Assembly: GCA_030690705.1 (NCBI GenBank)
Contig: JAUYGE010000146.1
Location: 1 to 12,493 of the forward strand
Direction: 5' to 3'
Length of the DNA stretch: 12,493 nt
Source: Dehalococcoidia bacterium
GTDB lineage: Bacteria > Chloroflexota > Dehalococcoidia > JAENJB01
How positions within the stretch are numbered: the stretch's first letter is position 1; each line of letters starts with the position of its first letter. The notes under the pieces were generated by a model that had not been told where the DNA came from, did no database searches, and saw only the letters and a list, made by a program, of their open reading frames with translations. This document shows, piece after piece, positions 7,356 through 12,493 of the stretch. The translations under genes and the position numbers were made by a program.

Positions 7356-8381
7356 GTGAAGCTCCTCGGCCTGGAGACCTCTTGTGACGAGACGGCGGCT
7401 GCCGTGGTGGACCACGGCGACTCCATCTTGTCCAGCGTCGTCTCTTCGCAGATCGAGCTGCATTCCCGCTATGGAGGCGTGGTGCCCGAGGTGGCCTCCC
7501 GCCAGCACTTGTTGTCCATCATGCCGGTCATCGAGAGGGCTTTTCAACAGGCGGGGGTAGCCTGGGAAGACCTCGACGGGGTGGCCGTCACTTCGGGCCC
7601 GGGGCTCGCCGGTTCTCTCCTGGTGGGGGTCAACTTCGCCAAGGCCATCGCCTTGGCAAGAGGTCTGCCCCTTATCGGTGTGAACCATCTGGAGGCACAT
7701 ATCTACGCCAACTGGCTGAGAGAAAGCTTGGAGGCGCCCAAACCCGAGCTGGCATTTCCTCTGGTCTGCCTGGTGGCCTCCGGGGGACACAGCGACATCT
7801 TTCTGATGAAGGGTCACGGCCAGTTCACACTGGTGGGGCAGACAAGAGATGACGCCGCCGGCGAGGCCTTTGACAAGGCCTCCCGAATCCTCGGTCTAGG
7901 ATATCCCGGCGGACCGGCCATCGAGAAGAAAGCACGGGAGGGTGATCCCTCCGCACTGCGCCTGCCCCGCTCCCGCCTGAAGGGCACCGACGATTTTAGC
8001 TTCAGCGGGCTGAAGACGGCTCTCTGGCGCATGGTGGAGGACGGGCTGGTGGCCGGCACTTCAACTGGTGGCGACCGCTTCTCCGTGGCCGATGCCGCCG
8101 CCGGCTTTCAAGAGGCGGTGGCGGAGGTCCTGGCCGAGAAGACCGCGGAGGCGGCGCAGAGATACCGGGCCACTCAAGTACTCATGGCAGGAGGAGTGGC
8201 CGCCAATGGGCGATTGCGCCAGCTCATGGTCAGAAAGTCCCCGGTGCCGGTCTCCTTCCCGCGTCCGGAGCTATGCACCGACAACGCCGCCATGATAGCC
8301 GCCTGCGGCGCCTATCGTCTGCAGGCGGGCGTCATTTCCGGATGGGACCTCGACGCCGTTCCCAATCTCAGAATCACTTAG
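7356..8381 (+). CDS. tsaD: tRNA N6-adenosine threonylcarbamoyltransferase TsaD
   Basis: TsaD transfers threonylcarbamoyl from threonylcarbamoyl-AMP to A37 of tRNAs reading ANN codons, in complex with TsaB and TsaE. The 341-residue length is normal. Visible motifs include ETSCDET (7-13), the metal-binding HLEAH (H111, H115, the same numbers as in E. coli), ASGGHS (141-146), [11 protein letters not shown] (165-175), FSFSGLK, the [11 protein letters not shown] loop and TDNAAMIA with the third metal ligand D309. The GTG start at 7356 places [12 protein letters not shown] at the canonical N-terminus; the longer in-frame reading upstream lacks similarity and would cross the promoter. No SD is present. 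The gene is divergent from the CorC-like operon and its last 111 bp overlap the 3' end of the convergent DUF2851 gene. The partner genes tsaB and tsaE are not in the window. Confidence 0.97.
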   Translation: MKLLGLETSCDETAAAVVDHGDSILSSVVSSQIELHSRYGGVVPEVASRQHLLSIMPVIERAFQQAGVAWEDLDGVAVTSGPGLAGSLLVGVNFAKAIALARGLPLIGVNHLEAHIYANWLRESLEAPKPELAFPLVCLVASGGHSDIFLMKGHGQFTLVGQTRDDAAGEAFDKASRILGLGYPGGPAIEKKAREGDPSALRLPRSRLKGTDDFSFSGLKTALWRMVEDGLVAGTSTGGDRFSVADAAAGFQEAVAEVLAEKTAEAAQRYRATQVLMAGGVAANGRLRQLMVRKSPVPVSFPRPELCTDNAAMIAACGAYRLQAGVISGWDLDAVPNLRIT

Positions 8382-9722
8382 CACAGGTTCGGGCCTCTCG
8401 TTCACCAGTAGCGCACACTCCTCACCCCTGCCCGCGCTGCAGAAGCCCTGGTAGAGGTGGATCATCCCCTGCTGTATGCGTGCGGAGTTGCGCCAAGGAG
8501 CTCCGCTGCCGGGAAAGAGTTGTCCGGCCATCTGGCGCGTGATGAAATTCTCCGGTAGCGCTGGATATCTCCGGTACAGGTCGAGGGCGTGGGTGGCGAG
8601 CGCGGCTTCTCCGCTGGCTTGTCCCCAGGCGCAGATGAACGGCAATATGATATTGACCACCATCACCGCTGCTCGCTCCCGGCCCAGAAGCGCTGACTTC
8701 GCGGGCTGGACACGACCGAAGTCGAAGTGCCTCGCCCAGTAGCCCGTCCCTGCTACCAGGAGCCCGTCCTCGAGGATGCGAGGCTTTCCTGCCGTGAAGG
8801 CCTCGCGCGCCCTTCTTACTATGCCGTTCAGCAGTCCCACTCGATAACGACTGAGGAGGCAATCCATGGCGGCCAGCCGGCGCAGGGGGAAGTTGACGGG
8901 ACGGAGATGGCAGAAACGCCATTGAGCCGCTGAAATGACACGATGGCTGCCGGAGACCCCCCAGCATGCCTCTATCCTTTCGGCATAGACGTCGCCTGCC
9001 GGCAAGCCGCGCTGCGAGGGCAGCAGGCCGGCCGCGCCGAACAACAGGGCTTGCCGGTCGACAGACCTCCTCAGTTTCATACTCACCAGCGGAAGCCGCT
9101 CGGCCAGTTCCGTGAAAGGCGTCTTGTGTTTGCCATAGCCAAGGGAAGCCATCATGCCGCGGTACAGGACCTGCTCGGCCGCTTCTCTCTTCAACTCCTG
9201 CTCAAACTGGCTCACCTTCAGTGCGAACCGGCAATCACCCGCCGCCTGAAGGCGCTCCCGAGCGAGGGGGGGAGTCAGCGGAGACGCTACGCCTTCGCGG
9301 CAAGGGCAGCATGACGGGGAAGCATGTAGCGTCCAGGCGGGCAGTTGCTGCAGCGGCACAGGCAGATAGCCGTTCAGCGACAGGATGGGCACCGCGAGGC
9401 CATTCTCAAGCACTGTGGATAGCGCGGAACCGGACCACAGGACGACATGCAGCACCACCTTATTGAAGGCCGGGTCCCGATGGTGACCGTGGGCGCGCCA
9501 TAGGCGCGCCTCGAGGTCAAGCTCCACATCCCCCTGCACCTGGACGCCGCCGAAATCCACGATGGCGTTGCGGAAGTCCGGCCCTCCGTCCTGGGTGGGT
9601 TGTCCGGACCAGAGCAGCTTGATCCGGCGGCCGTCGGCTGCGGCCAGCCACTGCCCCTCCCAGAGCCTCATCTTCCACAGCTGCGAGAGGAGACGTTCCG
9701 GGACGCGACCTGACGTCTTCAT
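8271..9722 (-). CDS. DUF2851 family protein with a C-terminal tail antisense to tsaD
   Basis: This 483-residue protein (from ATG 9722-9720) matches my memory of DUF2851: an N-terminal motif run of GGPDFRNA (46-53), GDVEL (64-68), [20 protein letters not shown] (75-94), an internal domain, and a C-terminal [12 protein letters not shown] segment. The function of the family is unknown to me. The residue after GDVEL is D, where members usually have H (the GxVEIH motif), and the acidic residue expected after LHVV is missing, so the copy looks divergent. The last 36 residues are encoded opposite the end of tsaD and follow the point where the family normally ends, so this tail is probably not conserved. 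An alternative TTG start at 9731-9729 overlaps the stop of the preceding 13-codon frame as TTGA. No good SD serves either start. Confidence 0.75.
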   Translation of the reverse strand: MKTSGRVPERLLSQLWKMRLWEGQWLAAADGRRIKLLWSGQPTQDGGPDFRNAIVDFGGVQVQGDVELDLEARLWRAHGHHRDPAFNKVVLHVVLWSGSALSTVLENGLAVPILSLNGYLPVPLQQLPAWTLHASPSCCPCREGVASPLTPPLARERLQAAGDCRFALKVSQFEQELKREAAEQVLYRGMMASLGYGKHKTPFTELAERLPLVSMKLRRSVDRQALLFGAAGLLPSQRGLPAGDVYAERIEACWGVSGSHRVISAAQWRFCHLRPVNFPLRRLAAMDCLLSRYRVGLLNGIVRRAREAFTAGKPRILEDGLLVAGTGYWARHFDFGRVQPAKSALLGRERAAVMVVNIILPFICAWGQASGEAALATHALDLYRRYPALPENFITRQMAGQLFPGSGAPWRNSARIQQGMIHLYQGFCSAGRGEECALLVNERPEPVLSDSEIGNGVEVPSGNDARLQTIGAAGGYHGGVVGA

Positions 9723-9727
9723 ATCCG

Positions 9728-9769
9728 TCAACCGGCTTCGTGGTACACGGTTACGTGTACTCCGGGCAC
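9728..9769 (-). pseudogene. 13-codon reading frame with strong RBS; possible remnant of a HicB/DUF1902-like small protein, or a leader peptide
   Basis: GTG at 9769-9767 is preceded by AGGAG with ideal spacing and starts VPGVHVTVYHEAG, followed by TGA (9730-9728). The beginning resembles the first beta strand of HicB/DUF1902-type small proteins (pattern xVTVYHExG followed by WWA...P), but the frame stops where that continuation should begin and I see no continuation in the other frames. It lies 29 nt after the HTH gene in the same direction, and its stop overlaps the possible TTG start of DUF2851 (TTGA). It could be a truncated gene or a coupling leader. The similarity is short and comes from memory, so this is a tentative reading. 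Confidence 0.4.
9744..9759. promoter_or_regulatory. Dyad TACAC-N6-GTGTA, candidate operator copy 1
   Basis: TACACGGTTACGTGTA is a 16-bp inverted repeat, and with its flanking G and C plus the inner G/C pair it becomes a perfect 7-bp palindrome with a 4-bp centre (9743-9760). It matches the dyad at 10033-10048 at 13 of 16 positions and lies between the HTH gene and DUF2851. It is a candidate binding site for the adjacent HTH protein. Confidence 0.5.
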
Positions 9770-9775
9770 AAAGAT

Positions 9776-9780
9776 CTCCT
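9776..9780 (-). promoter_or_regulatory. Ribosome binding site AGGAG before the 13-codon frame
   Basis: AGGAG is 6 nt before GTG (9769-9767) on the minus strand, within a purine-rich run. It is the best SD anywhere near DUF2851, yet it leads into a frame that ends after 13 codons. Confidence 0.6.
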
Positions 9781-9798
9781 CTTCCTCTCTCTACTTTC

Positions 9799-10017
9799 TT
9801 AGGATGGAGTCCTGTACTCGAAATCGCTTCGCTCAGCTATGATGCTGAGCAGTCTCGCTGAGACCCCGCGCGGCTGGTACTTGCGGGTCTCCCACTCGCT
9901 GATGGTCTGCTGGCGAGTGCCCATCTCCTCCGCCATCCCCTGCTGGGTCAGACCGAGATGTCTCCGCAGAGCGCGGATCTCGGCGCTGCTCCAATACCGG
10001 GTCTCTCTCTTTGACAT
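9799..10017 (-). CDS. Small XRE-type helix-turn-helix DNA-binding protein
   Basis: The 72-residue protein is essentially one Cro/C1-type HTH domain: IRALRRHLGLTQQGMAEEMG (14-33) is the first helix pair and RQQTISEWE (35-43) the recognition helix, followed by YQPRGVSARLLSIIAE. The N-terminal WSSAEIRALRRHLGLTQ and the whole length fit small repressors or antitoxin-like regulators that often travel with a small partner gene. The likely start is ATG 10017-10015; an in-frame TTG at 10023 would add two residues. There is no SD, and the predicted transcription start (about 10022) lies almost on the start codon. Two copies of TACAC-N6-GTGTA flank the gene, suggesting autoregulation. The usual partner may be represented by the broken 13-codon frame downstream. 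Fold confident; regulatory targets inferred. Confidence 0.87.
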   Translation of the reverse strand: MSKRETRYWSSAEIRALRRHLGLTQQGMAEEMGTRQQTISEWETRKYQPRGVSARLLSIIAERSDFEYRTPS

Positions 10018-10028
10018 TGGCAACCACT

Positions 10029-10057
10029 AGCTTACACTATTCCGTGTAGACAGTCAA
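10029..10057 (-). promoter_or_regulatory. Predicted promoter of the HTH gene with an operator between -35 and -10
   Basis: On the minus strand TTGACT (10057-10052, 5/6) is followed after 17 nt by TAAGCT (10034-10029, 3/6, weak). The transcription start would be near 10022, only about 5 nt before the ATG. The dyad at 10033-10048 fills most of the spacer, so a protein bound there would exclude RNA polymerase. Confidence 0.4.
10033..10048. promoter_or_regulatory. Dyad TACAC-N6-GTGTA, candidate operator copy 2
   Basis: TACACTATTCCGTGTA is an inverted repeat with 5-bp arms and a 6-bp centre, 15 nt upstream of the HTH ATG. It shares arms, spacing and the TACACnnTTnCGTGTA pattern with the copy at 9744-9759. 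Confidence 0.55.
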
Positions 10058-10236
10058 GGCGACGTCCCGAAATCATGGACCTCTCAGCCAAGGGTTGCTA
10101 CGCAACTGTGGCCGTCGAGACACGATGGCAGCGGTAAAGAGGGATACAGCCATATAGAAACACGTGATATATAGTTTAAAGGATAGCTGGCTTGGCGTAG
10201 ATGCCTGTAGATGGCGGCTCATCGTGCCCACTACGC
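10058..10236. other. Intergenic stretch between the HTH promoter and the groES promoter; no gene seen
   Basis: Together with the flanking promoters this makes a 321-bp gap between the HTH and groES genes. I find no reading frame with a ribosome binding site and no tRNA-like fold. It contains a small perfect hairpin (GTTGC-tac-GCAAC, 10094-10106) and an AT-rich block at about 10150-10185 that differs in composition from its surroundings and may hold further control elements. I cannot assign either. Confidence 0.5.
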
Positions 10237-10265
10237 TTGCCTTGGCGGTGGTCGGTGGCTATAAT
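10237..10265 (+). promoter_or_regulatory. Predicted sigma-70-type promoter of groESL
   Basis: TTGCCT (10237-10242, 4/6) is followed after 17 nt by TATAAT (10260-10265, perfect). Transcription would start near 10272, inside the CIRCE dyad, which is the standard geometry for HrcA repression of groESL. Confidence 0.7.
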
Positions 10266-10268
10266 GTA

Positions 10269-10295
10269 TTAGCAGTCGACACCCGAGAGTGCTAA
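10269..10295. promoter_or_regulatory. CIRCE operator (HrcA binding site) upstream of groES
   Basis: The site reads TTAGCAGTC-N9-GAGTGCTAA. The consensus is TTAGCACTC-N9-GAGTGCTAA, so only one base in the left arm differs and the 9-nt centre is exact. CIRCE binds the repressor HrcA and couples groESL transcription to chaperone demand. hrcA itself is not in the window. The dyad overlaps the predicted transcription start and would also form a stem at the 5' end of the mRNA. Confidence 0.95.
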
Positions 10296-10338
10296 TACGA
10301 CTCGGTGAAACACTCAGTGGAAAGGAGAAAGAAGAAAG

Positions 10339-10629
10339 ATGGCTAAGTTGCAACCCATGGGGGATAGGGTACTCATCAAACCTATGCCGAAGGAAGAGAT
10401 GACCAAGGGTGGCATTGTGCTGCCTGATACCGTTAAGGAGAAGCCTCAGGACGGCAAAATCATCGCTGTCGGTCCCGGCAGGGTCGCGGACGACGGCAAG
10501 CGCATCGCCATGGAGGTGAAGCCAGGGGATATCGTCCTCTTCGCCAAGTACGCCGGCACCGAGATCAAACTCGACGATGTGGAGCTAATCATCCTGCGCG
10601 AGAGTGACATCTTGGCTAAGAAGACCTAA
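10339..10629 (+). CDS. groES: Co-chaperonin GroES (Cpn10)
   Basis: At 96 residues the protein has normal GroES length. It begins [13 protein letters not shown], followed by the mobile loop [13 protein letters not shown] (19-31) that docks onto GroEL, VGPGRV in the core, and ends [26 protein letters not shown]. GroES caps the GroEL ring and closes the folding chamber in the cytoplasm. AAAGGAG (10321-10327) lies 11 nt before the ATG. It is the first gene of a two-gene operon controlled by the CIRCE element 44 nt upstream of the ATG; groEL follows after 34 nt. Confidence 0.98.
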   Translation: MAKLQPMGDRVLIKPMPKEEMTKGGIVLPDTVKEKPQDGKIIAVGPGRVADDGKRIAMEVKPGDIVLFAKYAGTEIKLDDVELIILRESDILAKKT

Positions 10630-10663
10630 TTCGTAGAGCTAAAGACAAGGAGGAGTGATTTAG

Positions 10664-12292
<1,629 letters not shown>

Positions 12293-12320
12293 GTAGGAAA
12301 GCTTCGTTGGGGACTCGCAG

Positions 12321-12338
12321 CAGGGTTCTCTGACCCTG
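12321..12338 (+). terminator. Short hairpin after groEL
   Basis: CAGGGT-tctctg-ACCCTG is a perfect 6-bp stem with a 6-nt loop, 28 nt after the groEL stop. No T-run follows, so on its own it is a weak terminator; it may protect the mRNA 3' end. Confidence 0.3.
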
Positions 12339-12350
12339 GTTGAGAAAGCA

Positions 12351-12405
12351 AGGAAGGCCGTATCAGGAGGCTACAAGTGGAGTAGCTTGCTGATGCGGCT
12401 TTCCT
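12351..12405 (+). terminator. Long hairpin, probable groESL transcription terminator, overlapping the end of the convergent peptidase gene
   Basis: A 16-bp outer stem (12351-12366 with 12390-12405, two G-U wobbles) continues through one G-G mismatch and two further pairs (A-U and G-U) into an inner 5-bp stem GCTAC/GTAGC (12370-12374 with 12382-12386) closing a 7-nt loop. The right arm ends in a T-rich run (TTTCCTCTTT, 12400-12409) instead of a clean U-tract. The wobbles pair only in the plus-strand RNA; in the minus-strand RNA they become C-A mismatches, so the fold favours groEL mRNA. Confidence 0.6.
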
Positions 12406-12493
12406 CTTTGATGGGCCCGACGACGGCCAGGCTGAGCTTTTCGCTGACCAGGAGTTCCTGCGCCACCCGTCCGGTGTCGGCAGAGGTCACGGC
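12371..12493 (-). CDS. C-terminal fragment of an M16-type (insulinase/processing peptidase-like) zinc peptidase
   Basis: Only the last 40 residues and the TAG stop (12373-12371) are inside the window. They read VTSADTGRVAQELLVSEKLS and then LAVVGPIKEES, which is the typical end of M16 peptidases: a helix with the [RV]AxELL pattern followed by the closing LxLAVVGP strand. The catalytic HxxEH would be in the missing N-terminal part, so activity cannot be judged. The gene is convergent with groEL and its last codons, including the stop, lie within the long hairpin. The identification rests on a short stretch but a characteristic one. Confidence 0.7.
   Translation of the reverse strand, partial: AVTSADTGRVAQELLVSEKLSLAVVGPIKEESRISKLLHL

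Noticed and set aside
9728..10057. An intact toxin-antitoxin or defence module
   Set aside because: Only one complete small gene (the HTH protein) is present; the partner is at most a 13-codon stub, so no functional module can be claimed.
10074..10136. 20-codon frame starting MDLSAKGCYATVAVETRWQR in the gap before groES
   Set aside because: No ribosome binding site, no plausible product and no coding context.
10195..10214. Short direct repeat GTAGATG-N3-GTAGATG upstream of the groES promoter
   Set aside because: Only two 7-bp copies, no dyad and no other copies noticed; could be chance.

Overview
The window looks like a core-genome stretch of a moderately GC-rich, uncultured bacterium. My best guess is a member of the Chloroflexi near the Dehalococcoidia. 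This rests on the gene mix (DUF2851, DUF2344, a Ste24-like M48 protease, an archaeal-flavoured endonuclease IV, a CIRCE-controlled groESL), the frequent GTG and TTG starts and the mixture of SD-led and apparently leaderless genes. It is an inference, not something a marker gene here proves. I see no phage, IS element, CRISPR array, tRNA or rRNA.

Layout. Positions 1-799 (minus) hold the N-terminal part of a xanthine dehydrogenase/aldehyde oxidase-type molybdopterin subunit that runs off the left edge. A compact divergent promoter region (about 883-960) separates it from an endonuclease IV-type TIM-barrel gene (1049-1915, plus). A five-gene minus-strand operon then runs from 7175 down to 2041: a DUF21/CBS/CorC-HlyC membrane protein, a DUF2344 (radical-SAM-linked) protein, a Ste24-like M48 membrane protease, a histidine phosphatase and tilS. 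Its genes are separated by 9-24 nt or overlap by 23 nt. Divergent to it is tsaD (7356-8381, plus), whose extended -10 box sits so close to its GTG that the mRNA is probably leaderless. tsaD overlaps the convergent DUF2851 gene (8271-9722, minus) by 111 bp at their 3' ends. Upstream of DUF2851 are a 13-codon reading frame with a strong ribosome binding site and a small XRE-type HTH gene (9799-10017, minus). Finally groES and groEL (10339-12292, plus) sit behind a sigma-70-type promoter with a CIRCE operator, and the last residues of a minus-strand M16-type peptidase enter from the right edge.

Functionally this is mostly housekeeping. TilS and TsaD both modify tRNAs (lysidine at the wobble position of tRNA-Ile(CAU); t6A37 in ANN-decoding tRNAs). 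GroESL and the M48 and M16 peptidases belong to protein quality control, and endonuclease IV to base-excision repair. The least ordinary part is 9728-10057. The small HTH gene is flanked by two copies of the dyad TACAC-N6-GTGTA, one lying between the predicted -35 and -10 boxes of its own promoter and one inside the 13-codon frame downstream. That frame begins like a HicB/DUF1902-type protein and then stops. I read this as a possible remnant of a small regulator or toxin-antitoxin-like pair with its operators still in place. I did not find a convincing large, undescribed system.
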